DNA from: Methylobacillus flagellatus_A | GTDB lineage: Bacteria; Pseudomonadota; Gammaproteobacteria; Burkholderiales; Methylophilaceae | Assembly: GCF_031344055.1 (NCBI RefSeq) | Contig: NZ_JADBEN010000002.1 | Reading direction: 5' to 3' (one strand) | Length of the DNA: 64,000 nucleotides | Shown: positions 9,553 to 16,908 of the stretch, piece by piece | Layout of the letters: each line of letters begins with the position of its first letter | Position numbering within the stretch: the stretch's first letter is position 1 | Position numbers and translations under genes: made by a program | Notes under the pieces: generated by a model | Database searches by the model: none | What the model was told of the DNA's origin: nothing | What the model saw: the letters and a program-made list of their open reading frames with translations, nothing else

Positions 9553-10188
9553 GTGGCTAGAAAAACGAAAGAAGACTCCCTGCGGACGCGCTCCAGCATT
9601 CTGGATGCTGCTGAACGGGTCATTCTCGAGCGCGGCATCAGTTATGCCACCATGGCCGATATCGCTGATGCGGCAGGGGTGTCGCGCGGAGCGGTTTACG
9701 GGCATTTCGAAAACAAGATCGAGTTGGCGATCGCCATGTGCGAGCGGGCATTGGCCCTAGCTGCCACGCCGGAGCGCAAACCGGCAATGTCCGCGTTGGA
9801 AACGCTTTACCAGGAGGGCATGTATTTCCTCAAACTCTGCGGCGAGCCGGGCTCGGTGCAGCGCGTATTGCAGATACTCTACGTGCAGTGCGATACCAAC
9901 GAGGACAACCTTCCTCTGCTGGAAATCCGCGACCGCTGGGAAATGCAGTGCCGGGCGGATGCGGAGAAGTTGATCCGCGAAGCGGTTGCCAGCGGCGAAT
10001 TGCCTGATGACATCGACGTCACGCTTGCCAACCTCTACCTGTTCTCTTTGTTCGACGGCATCTACAGCACCCTGTTCTGGGCAAACCGCGTCAAGCAGGA
10101 TCGCTGGCAAGTGGCCGAGACGCTGTACCGGGCTGGCTTTACAGCATTCAAGACGGCGCCCGAACTGCGGAAGAAGGCAGTGGGCTAG
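9553..10188 (+). CDS. TetR/AcrR-family repressor of the efflux operon
   Basis: The 211-residue regulator starts at GTG 9553 (MARKTKEDSLRTRSSILDAA), with GGAG about 6 bases upstream. A further GTG at 9535 is in frame but less well placed. The N-terminal TetR helix-turn-helix is clear (YATMADIADAAGVSRGAVYG, then HFENKIEL). The C-terminal ligand-binding half resembles AcrR/TtgR (the YQEGMYFLKLCGEPGSVQRV region). Divergent placement beside the adaptor gene says it represses the pump and is released by a pump substrate. Its stop codon shares a CTAG with the stop of the convergent mntP gene. Confidence 0.9.
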   Translation: MARKTKEDSLRTRSSILDAAERVILERGISYATMADIADAAGVSRGAVYGHFENKIELAIAMCERALALAATPERKPAMSALETLYQEGMYFLKLCGEPGSVQRVLQILYVQCDTNEDNLPLLEIRDRWEMQCRADAEKLIREAVASGELPDDIDVTLANLYLFSLFDGIYSTLFWANRVKQDRWQVAETLYRAGFTAFKTAPELRKKAVG

Positions 10189-10754
10189 CCTGCGCCGTAC
10201 AAGTGCTTGTAAAGAATCAGGCTGCCGATCCCGAGCAGGATCAACCCGCCGATGATTTCCACCGTATGCTTCGAGGCCGAGCCGAGCACGCGGCCCAGCA
10301 TGACGCCCGCGCTCACCATGATGCAGGTCACGATGCCAATCGCAAACGCCACCGGCACGATATCGACATCCAGGAAGGCCAGGCTGACGCCGACGCTCAT
10401 CGCATCGATGCTGGTGCCCAGCGCCGTCATTGCCAGCAGCATGAAGGAATGGCTGCGGGGCTTCTCGACCACTTCGCCTTCGGGTGTCAGGCCCGACCAG
10501 ATCATGCGTATACCCAGGATGGAAAGGATGCTGAAGGCGATCCAGTGATCCCAGGCCGTGATGTAATCGGCGGCTACGCGCCCCAAACTCCAGCCGACCA
10601 ACGGAGTAATCGCCTCGATGACGCCAAAAATCAGGCCTGTGCGCAAAGCCTCCAGCAGGCGCGGCCGATGCAGCATCGCACCCTTGCCGATTGCAGCGGC
10701 AAACGCATCGGCCGACATGGCCAATGCCAGAAAAAGGATAGAAACGATATTCAT
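10185..10754 (-). CDS. mntP: manganese efflux pump MntP
   Basis: This 189-residue, six-helix inner-membrane exporter of Mn2+ has the two repeated family motifs with membrane-embedded acidic residues: LALAMSADAFAAAIGKGAM near the N-terminus and TALGTSIDAMSVGVSLAFLD in the second half. The length matches E. coli MntP. It is monocistronic on the minus strand and convergent with the tetR gene, sharing the CTAG at 10185-10188. The leader contains a recognisable yybP-ykoY riboswitch, which in E. coli mntP senses Mn2+ and raises expression. This gene is therefore expected to be induced by excess manganese. Confidence 0.95.
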   Translation of the reverse strand: MNIVSILFLALAMSADAFAAAIGKGAMLHRPRLLEALRTGLIFGVIEAITPLVGWSLGRVAADYITAWDHWIAFSILSILGIRMIWSGLTPEGEVVEKPRSHSFMLLAMTALGTSIDAMSVGVSLAFLDVDIVPVAFAIGIVTCIMVSAGVMLGRVLGSASKHTVEIIGGLILLGIGSLILYKHLYGAG

Positions 10755-10814
10755 GGATTCATTGCGTGGGGTTGGGCGCGATCAAATGGCCGCCAGACCG
10801 CCCAACCGGAACGT

Positions 10815-10922
10815 ACTGGCATCCATTAGTCTCGCCAACCAGAATGGCTGCCCGCACCACGACAGAAGCCGATTATGTTGATGCGGGCGCTTCGGAAAGA
10901 AGCAGGCTACTCCCTAAAGATA
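10815..10922 (-). promoter_or_regulatory. yybP-ykoY manganese riboswitch in the mntP leader
   Basis: Read on the minus strand, the leader has the conserved aptamer blocks in the right order. GGGAGTAGCC is at 10905-10914, ATCAACATAATCGGC at 10868-10882, and TGGCGAGACTA at 10827-10837. These match the two conserved internal-loop segments of the yybP-ykoY family, which folds around Mn2+. The variable helices lie between. The element ends about 60 bases before the mntP ATG, leaving room for an expression platform. The rest of the 10755-11089 gap holds its promoter and no gene. A 70-codon frame across it is unsupported. Confidence 0.88.
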
Positions 10923-10927
10923 AGCGC

Positions 10928-10956
10928 ATTTTACTATAAATCATCCAGGCTGACGA
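10928..10956 (-). promoter_or_regulatory. sigma-70 promoter of the mntP riboswitch transcript
   Basis: Minus strand: TCGTCA (10951-10956) as -35, a 17-base spacer, and TAAAAT (10928-10933) as -10. This places the transcript start near 10921, just before the riboswitch. The -35 is weak (4 of 6 consensus), but spacing and position are right. Confidence 0.55.
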
Positions 10957-11089
10957 AGCTTTGCAGGCTTTTGTCCCGGGCTTCAGCTGCCGACGCATGA
11001 AGTCTGCCCGCGTGATTCCGGCCTGGATTGCATATGTGGCCGAAACCGTTCCGAGGCTGATGTGGATTGCGCTCTGAAACGCCAATAGC

Positions 11090-11851
11090 TTAGCTTTTCT
11101 TTTTGCGCTCGGAACGCGCCTGGATCTGCCTGGCGATCCATTTCATCGGCGTATTGAGCTTGTCGACGCCATAGTATCGCTTGAGAAAATACAAGCGGGT
11201 CGTGCGGCTCAGGTGCATGAGGTCGCGGTTGAGCGTGGCGAGGTCCTGCAAGGTGCGTAGCACCGGTAGCAGCTTGATGCGCGCCTTCTCCAAATCGATC
11301 AGCATGCTCTCGAAATTGCCGCCGGGTGTTTCCTTGACGAAAATATGCTTGGGGTAGAGGGCGCGGTGCTGGAAGCGTGCCGTGTGCAGTTTCGTCACCG
11401 TATGCGCTACGGATGCTACGAGTTTTCGTTGCTTTGCAATGCTGGCGTTAACATTGAAAATCCCGGCAGCGAGCCGATCCAACGGATAAAAGCCGACCAG
11501 TTCGGCCGTGAGCAGCACGGCATTGACGTCGTTCCCTTCCTTTTTTTCGAAGAAGAAAAGCGGCGCCGGCACCGGGACGCCTCGCCGGGAAAGGTGGAGC
11601 AGGTTCTGGTATTCGCAGTAAAAGGTGGATACTCCTTGCCACGGGTGGCGCCATGTCCTGCGCATGAAGTTGTGCTGGCGCTTGAGGAAAGCGTAAAACG
11701 GGCCGTTCCCGTCCGCATCCCTGCACAGGATGCGGTTGACGCCACTCCATCCCTGGCGGTGTCGGTTGGGCGCTTCAAACCATTCTCCAGCATAATTCCA
11801 GAGGGACTCGAAATCCAATTCAGGAGTAGCGACAGGCTTGCGGTATGGCAT
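11090..11851 (-). CDS. lipopolysaccharide kinase, InaA/WaaP (Kdo/heptose kinase) family
   Basis: The 253-residue cytosolic protein has an eukaryotic-kinase-like fold, of the type that phosphorylates sugars in the LPS inner core. Visible family features are a basic N-terminal lobe (YAFLKRQHNFMRRTWRHPWQ), the catalytic-loop segment FQHRALYPKHIFV and the metal-binding segment MLIDLEKARIK. The loop reads H-R-A where many kinases have H-R-D. InaA-type proteins vary here, so activity is uncertain. It is a single gene, away from other LPS core genes but in a window rich in envelope-modifying enzymes. A second, larger protein with a related kinase half is encoded at 57621-59909. Confidence 0.82.
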   Translation of the reverse strand: MPYRKPVATPELDFESLWNYAGEWFEAPNRHRQGWSGVNRILCRDADGNGPFYAFLKRQHNFMRRTWRHPWQGVSTFYCEYQNLLHLSRRGVPVPAPLFFFEKKEGNDVNAVLLTAELVGFYPLDRLAAGIFNVNASIAKQRKLVASVAHTVTKLHTARFQHRALYPKHIFVKETPGGNFESMLIDLEKARIKLLPVLRTLQDLATLNRDLMHLSRTTRLYFLKRYYGVDKLNTPMKWIARQIQARSERKKKS

Positions 11852-12005
11852 AAGTGGCTAATTGGTATTGTCATCAATATTTCATCAATGATACTTATAA
11901 ATGTAGTAAATCAGTGTTAGGAAGGGGAGCGGGAAGTGAAGTTTTTTGTGAAAAATGCAACTATGCTGACATAAATACAACAGTTATAGACGGCGCGTAT
12001 TGAAC

Positions 12006-12620
12006 ATGTTTCATTTTTCGTTGGAATTGATGCTGAGCTTGATCGTGTTTGCGACGGTGTCCTCGATTACGCCAGGCCCGAATAATCTGATGATCATGTC
12101 ATCGGGCTTGAACTACGGCTTCAGGCGGTCGTTACCGCATCTGCTGGGCATCAGCATCGGGTTCGGCCTGATGGTCTTGCTCATCGGTTTGGGCGCGCAA
12201 AGCCTGTTCGAGCGTTATCCTTTCCTGCATGCATTGATGAAGTATGTGGGCGCTACTTACCTCTGCTGGCTTGCGCTCAAGATTGCGACGGCTCCAACGG
12301 CTGAGGTGAACGGCACGACAAAAACGCTGGGAAAACCATTCAGTTTTCTGCAGGCCGCTGCGTTTCAGTGGGTCAATCCTAAAGCATGGGTCATGGCCGT
12401 CGCTGCATTGACTGCGTATTTGCCGCATCCATCGAGCATGGCTGATGTCGCGGCCTTGAGCGTGGTGTTCATGCTAGTGAACTTCCCTTGCGTTGGCGCA
12501 TGGGCTGGATTCGGCGTGGGGCTGCGCCGCATCCTTTCCCAGCCGGGCAGGATGCGGATGTTCAACTGGGCCACTGCGCTGCTCTTACTTGCGTCGATTT
12601 ATCCTATCCTGGCCAGCTAA
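12006..12620 (+). CDS. LysE/RhtB-family amino-acid exporter
   Basis: This 204-residue inner-membrane protein has about six hydrophobic segments. The N-terminal family motif is SSITPGPNNLMIMSSGLNYG (the TPGPN signature), followed by RRSLPHLLGISIGFGLMVLL. The later segment FQWVNPKAWVMAVAAL is also typical of the LysE/RhtB family. The ATG at 12006 is used; a TTG two codons earlier is possible. Members export amino acids or homoserine lactones, and the substrate here is unknown. Its stop overlaps the stop of the convergent membrane gene by 4 bases. Confidence 0.88.
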   Translation: MFHFSLELMLSLIVFATVSSITPGPNNLMIMSSGLNYGFRRSLPHLLGISIGFGLMVLLIGLGAQSLFERYPFLHALMKYVGATYLCWLALKIATAPTAEVNGTTKTLGKPFSFLQAAAFQWVNPKAWVMAVAALTAYLPHPSSMADVAALSVVFMLVNFPCVGAWAGFGVGLRRILSQPGRMRMFNWATALLLLASIYPILAS

Positions 12621-12988
12621 AGGCCATGGAGATGCGATACGTAGTAGAAGAGGACGGGGCTGAGCAAAAGGTTCATGATGCTCAGGAAGTCCGTCGCCTG
12701 GTGCAAGCGCAACAGGTGATGGTGGCGTTTGAGGAAACGTAGCCGGAATTGGCTTTTGTCTTCCTTTTTTAACGATTTGATATCAAAGATGTAGCGGTCG
12801 GTGATGAAATTCATGCCCATGGAAACCGCCGTGCACAAGATCATGAAACCTAAACCCGTGAAAAACACATACGGATCGTCGGCGATATCCGTCATGAATA
12901 AAGCGAGCATCGGAAAAACATAGCCAACAAGCAACACGAAGAAGCTTGAATAAACATATCGCCTGGCCAGGGCACTGTATTCACTCAT
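12617..12988 (-). CDS. small membrane protein of unknown function, 123 aa
   Basis: The product has three or four hydrophobic stretches: SSFFVLLVGYVFPMLALFMT, a Phe/Gly-rich second helix (FTGLGFMILCTAVSMGM) and a C-terminal helix (FLSIMNLLLSPVLFYYVSHL). A basic, His-rich cytosolic loop (RFLKRHHHLLRLHQ) lies between. I do not recognise a family. It is convergent with the LysE-type gene (4-base stop overlap) and lies downstream of glgB on the same strand across a 204-base gap. Coding is supported by the coherent membrane pattern and good length, but there is no functional clue. Confidence 0.6.
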   Translation of the reverse strand: MSEYSALARRYVYSSFFVLLVGYVFPMLALFMTDIADDPYVFFTGLGFMILCTAVSMGMNFITDRYIFDIKSLKKEDKSQFRLRFLKRHHHLLRLHQATDFLSIMNLLLSPVLFYYVSHLHGL

Positions 12989-13033
12989 CTGGGGGGGAGA
13001 AGGTCAATGGCAATGCGTGAATATATCATTTCA

Positions 13034-13053
13034 AGCACGTTCACGGACGTGCT
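13034..13053. repeat. short perfect inverted repeat (7-bp arms)
   Basis: AGCACGT (13034-13040) faces ACGTGCT (13047-13053) around TCACGG, in the gap after glgB. It could form a hairpin in the glgB transcript, but no T-run follows, so it is not called a terminator. Confidence 0.35.
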
Positions 13054-13192
13054 CGAGAGAGATATTTAAGCTCGGCATTAAGAGCGCGGTTGACAAAACT
13101 GTTGCTCTAACTTGCCGTGCCATTTGCGCCGCCTGCGGCAGACCGCCTGGCCAGCATCGCTTCACAGCGTTTTGTCAGTTGCTCTATGCAGG

Positions 13193-15409
13193 TTAGCCTG
13201 GCTGAATAATGACGCCCCCCAAGGGCGGAATGGTGACGACGAGGGATTGCGGGTGACCCATCCATGGCTGTGCTTCGGTCTGCAGGCCGTTGCCGTTGCC
13301 CTGGTTGCCTCCACCGTAATATTCGGCATCGCTATTGAAGATTTCCCGGTAATGCCCGGCCTGGGGTACGCCGACACGGTAGCCGCTGCGCAGAACAGGA
13401 GTGAAGTTGAGCAGCACCAGCACAAAACTGCCGTCCCGCGCCCGGCGCAAGTAGTTGATGATGGATTGGTCGCTATCGCTGCAGTCCACCCATTCGAACC
13501 CGTGGGAATCGAAATCGAGATCATGCAGGGCAGGCAGTTGGCGGTACAGGTTGGATAAGTCCCGGTTCAGGCGCTGCACACCCTGGTGCCAGTGCGAATC
13601 AAGCAGTTGCCAATCCAGGCTGCTGTTGACGTTCCATTCGCGTCCCTGGGCCAGTTCATTGCCCATGAAGTTGAGCTTCTTGCCGGAAAGCGTCATTTGG
13701 TAAGTGACGAGCAGGCGCAGATTGGCGAACTTCTGCCAGGCATCCCCTGGCATCTTGTCCAGCAGGGACCGCTTGCCATGAACGACCTCATCGTGCGAGA
13801 AGGGCAGGACGAAGTTCTCACTATAGGCATAGAGCTGGCCGAACGTCAGTTTGTCGTGGTGGAAGCGCCGGTGAATGGGATCGTGCTCCATATAGGAGAG
13901 CGTGTCATTCATCCATCCCATGTTCCATTTCATGGAAAAGCCCAGCCCGCCAAGGTAAACAGGGCGTGAAATCATGGGCCAGGAAGTCGACTCTTCCGCC
14001 ACCGTCAATGCGCCCGGGAAATCCTCATGCACCATGATGTTGAGCTGTTTGAGGAAATCGATGGCCTCGAGGTTCTCGCGCCCGCCATGCCGGTTAGGCA
14101 GCCATTCGCCAGCCTTGCGGGAGTAGTCGAGGTAGAGCATGGACGCCACGGCGTCCACCCGCAGCCCGTCAATGTGGAACTCCGCCAGCCAGTAATGCGC
14201 GCTGGCCAGCAGGAAGTTGCGCACCTCGTTGCGGCCATAGTTGAAGATGTATGTGCCCCAGTCCTGGTGTTCGCCCAGCCGCGGATCCTCGTGCTCGAAC
14301 AGTGCCGAGCCGTCGAAACGCGCCAATGCCCAATCGTCCTTGGGGAAGTGGCCCGGAACCCAGTCCAGGAGGACGCCGATGCCGGCCTGGTGGCAATGGT
14401 CGATGAGGTAGCGCAGGTCATCCGGGCTGCCGAACCGGTTGGTGACGGCGAAATATCCCGTTGTCTGGTAGCCCCATGATTCATTGAGCGGGTGCTCGGA
14501 AATGGGCAGCAGCTCGATATGGGTGTAGCCCATTTCCTGCACGTAGGGCACGAGTTGGTGTGCGAGCTCGCGATAGGTCAGGAATTCGCCATCAGCATTG
14601 CGGCGCCATGAGCCAAGGTGGACCTCGTAGCAATTGAAGGGCGCATGCAGCCAGTCGGCCTGGGCGCGTTTCTCCAGCCACTGCGCATCCTGCCAGGCGT
14701 AATGGTCGTTTGCCGTGACTTTGGCTGCCGTGCCGGGCCGTTGTTCAAAGCTGAAGCCATAGGGGTCGGTCTTGGTCAGGATCTGGCCGCTGTGGCGGTT
14801 GCGGATCTCGAACTTGTACAGGTCGCTGCTGGTCAGCCCGGGGATGAAGATTTCCCATACGCCGCTGCTGCCGTGCACGCGCATCTGGTGTATGCGGCCA
14901 TCCCAGTGGTTGAAGCTGCCGACAACGCTGACGCGTTCCGCGTTGGGCGCCCACACCACGAAGCGCACCCCGTGCACGCCTTGTTGTTCGCAAAGATGGG
15001 CCCCGAAAGTGCGATAAGCCTGTTTCAGCCTGCCTTCGCCGAACAGGTACAGCTCATCCGGCGACAGGGCGGTCCAGAATGAGTAGGCGTCATAGGTTTC
15101 CCGGCTGCGTCCTTCTTCCTCCAGCTTGATGCGGCATGGCACAGGAGGCGGCGTGCCGCCTTGCCATTCGAACAGGCCGGCCTCGTGGCTGCGCTGCAGC
15201 GGTTCCCAGCCGGTTGCGGTCTGCAGCCAGGCATGTTCCGCGAACGGCTGGAATATGCGCTGGACGTACTGCTTGCCGTCCTGGTGCAGGCCAAGATACG
15301 CGAAAGGATCATGATGGCGCGCATTGAGGATGTGGGTGAATTGAGGGTCTTGCTTTGGTTTCGTCAAAATAAGTTCCCAGTGTTCCGTAGATGGTAAGTT
15401 CCCGAACAA
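13193..15409 (-). CDS. glgB: 1,4-alpha-glucan branching enzyme (GH13, CBM48)
   Basis: GlgB cuts alpha-1,4 glucan chains and rejoins them by alpha-1,6 bonds during glycogen synthesis. Of 738 residues, the order is an N-terminal GlgB extension, CBM48 (FVVWAPNAERVSVVGSFNHW), a GH13 barrel and a C-terminal beta domain. The catalytic Asp lies in HIDGLRVDAVASMLYLDYSR, the Glu in LTVAEESTSW, and the third Asp in LPFSHDEVVHGK. No ATG precedes the conserved start, so a TTG is used, at 15409 or at the later TTG giving MTKPKQDPQF. It is divergent from glgC, sharing a 156-base promoter region, which supports a joint role in glycogen storage. Confidence 0.95.
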   Translation of the reverse strand: MFGNLPSTEHWELILTKPKQDPQFTHILNARHHDPFAYLGLHQDGKQYVQRIFQPFAEHAWLQTATGWEPLQRSHEAGLFEWQGGTPPPVPCRIKLEEEGRSRETYDAYSFWTALSPDELYLFGEGRLKQAYRTFGAHLCEQQGVHGVRFVVWAPNAERVSVVGSFNHWDGRIHQMRVHGSSGVWEIFIPGLTSSDLYKFEIRNRHSGQILTKTDPYGFSFEQRPGTAAKVTANDHYAWQDAQWLEKRAQADWLHAPFNCYEVHLGSWRRNADGEFLTYRELAHQLVPYVQEMGYTHIELLPISEHPLNESWGYQTTGYFAVTNRFGSPDDLRYLIDHCHQAGIGVLLDWVPGHFPKDDWALARFDGSALFEHEDPRLGEHQDWGTYIFNYGRNEVRNFLLASAHYWLAEFHIDGLRVDAVASMLYLDYSRKAGEWLPNRHGGRENLEAIDFLKQLNIMVHEDFPGALTVAEESTSWPMISRPVYLGGLGFSMKWNMGWMNDTLSYMEHDPIHRRFHHDKLTFGQLYAYSENFVLPFSHDEVVHGKRSLLDKMPGDAWQKFANLRLLVTYQMTLSGKKLNFMGNELAQGREWNVNSSLDWQLLDSHWHQGVQRLNRDLSNLYRQLPALHDLDFDSHGFEWVDCSDSDQSIINYLRRARDGSFVLVLLNFTPVLRSGYRVGVPQAGHYREIFNSDAEYYGGGNQGNGNGLQTEAQPWMGHPQSLVVTIPPLGGVIIQPG

Positions 15410-15565
15410 CTAGGCGGGAAGCGCTTTTCCAGTCAATTGCCTATAGCTTAGTAAAAGGCTTCGTGCCTATAATGGTTCTACAGAGTAAGACTATTGCGAA
15501 TAGGCCCGGTTCGCACTCTGTTGTTACAAGATATATGACCAAACTATAAATCAGGAGGGGCAAAA
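15410..15565. promoter_or_regulatory. divergent glgB/glgC promoter region
   Basis: The 156-base gap has a TATAAT hexamer on the plus strand at 15468-15473 without a good -35. A strong ribosome binding site (AGGAGGGG) sits about 7 bases before the glgC ATG. No palindromic operator is clear. Confidence 0.45.
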
Positions 15566-16849
15566 ATGCAGCAGCATGAATTGAGTTCTTCTCGTTTTGT
15601 CAGCACCTTGACCAAGAATACGGTAGCCCTCATCCTCGCCGGAGGCAAAGGCAGCCGCCTCAGGGACTTGACCAACTGGACGGCCAAGCCGGCAGTGCCG
15701 TTCGGCGGCAAGTTCCGCATCATTGATTTCCCGTTATCCAACTGCATCAATTCCGGCGTGCGCCGCATCGGGGTGGTCACCCAGTACAAGGCGCACACGC
15801 TGATCCAGCATATCCAGCGCGGCTGGGGGTTCCTGCGCGGCGAGTTCAACGAGTTCGTCGAGCTGCTGCCGGCGCAGCAGCGCATACAGGAGGAATGGTA
15901 CAAGGGAACCGCCGACGCCGTATTCCAGAATTTGGACATTTTGCGCCAGACCAGCGCCGAATTCGTCCTGATTCTCGCCGGCGACCATGTGTACAAGATG
16001 GATTACGGCCAGATGCTGGCCGCCCATGTGCGCAACAAGGCGGACATGACGGTTGCCTGCATCAATGTCCCGCTCAAGGAGGCCAGCGCTTTCGGCGTCA
16101 TGGGGGTGGACGAGAACGACAGGGTGGTGGACTTCGAGGAAAAGCCCGCCAACCCGACCAGCCTGCCGGAAGATCCCGACCATGCGCTGGCGAGTATGGG
16201 GATCTATGTATTCAACGCGGCTTTTCTTTACGAGCAGTTGATCCGCGATGCGGACGACCCGAAGTCCTCGCACGATTTCGGGCATGACATCATTCCCTAC
16301 CTGATCAAGAAGTACCGCGTGTACGCCCATCGCTTCACCGACAGCTGCGTGGGCGCGGCCGACGGCAACTATTACTGGCGGGACGTTGGTACGGTAGATG
16401 CTTATTGGGAAGCGAACATGGAGCTGACCAAGGTCGTCCCCGAGCTGAACCTCTATGACAGGCAATGGCCGATCTGGACTTACCAGGAGCAACTGCCGCC
16501 CGCCAAGTTCGTATTCGACAATGAGGAGCGCCGCGGGCAGGCGACAGATTCGCTGATTTCGGGCGGTTGCATCGTCAGCGGGGCCAGCGTCAGAAACTCC
16601 GTGCTGTTTTCAGATGTCAGGGTGAATAGCTACAGCAGCATCGAGCAGTCCGTGATCCTGCCCAAGGTCGATATCGGACGGCATGTGACATTGCGGCGCG
16701 TCGTGGTGGATAACGGTGCACGCATACCGGACGGCATGGAGATAGGCGTCAACCTGGAGCTGGACCGCAAGCGCTTTCATGTCTCGGAGCAAGGCGTGGT
16801 GCTGGTGACGCCCGACATGCTGGGGCAGAACCTGCACTATATACGCTGA
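15566..16849 (+). CDS. glgC: glucose-1-phosphate adenylyltransferase (ADP-glucose pyrophosphorylase)
   Basis: GlgC makes ADP-glucose from glucose-1-phosphate and ATP, the committed and allosterically controlled step of bacterial glycogen synthesis. The 427 residues are standard for GlgC. The nucleotide-binding motif VALILAGGKGSRLRDLTNW lies at residues 15-35, followed by AKPAVPFGGKFRIIDFPLSN. The substrate-site segments GTADAVFQNL and DFEEKPANP follow. The C-terminus carries the left-handed beta-helix repeats (ISGGCIVSGASVRNSVLFSD). The ATG follows a very good ribosome binding site. It heads a probable operon with two GH57 enzymes and a ROK kinase. No glgA is present in the window. Confidence 0.96.
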   Translation: MQQHELSSSRFVSTLTKNTVALILAGGKGSRLRDLTNWTAKPAVPFGGKFRIIDFPLSNCINSGVRRIGVVTQYKAHTLIQHIQRGWGFLRGEFNEFVELLPAQQRIQEEWYKGTADAVFQNLDILRQTSAEFVLILAGDHVYKMDYGQMLAAHVRNKADMTVACINVPLKEASAFGVMGVDENDRVVDFEEKPANPTSLPEDPDHALASMGIYVFNAAFLYEQLIRDADDPKSSHDFGHDIIPYLIKKYRVYAHRFTDSCVGAADGNYYWRDVGTVDAYWEANMELTKVVPELNLYDRQWPIWTYQEQLPPAKFVFDNEERRGQATDSLISGGCIVSGASVRNSVLFSDVRVNSYSSIEQSVILPKVDIGRHVTLRRVVVDNGARIPDGMEIGVNLELDRKRFHVSEQGVVLVTPDMLGQNLHYIR

Positions 16850-16908
16850 CTTTCAACCCGGCGCAGATCGGGCAGCATGATCAACGCTTTATTCAGGTAA
16901 AGGTAGAT

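Noticed and set aside
10873..11085. 70-codon minus-strand frame before mntP
   Set aside because: It overlaps the riboswitch and its promoter and has no recognisable protein features.
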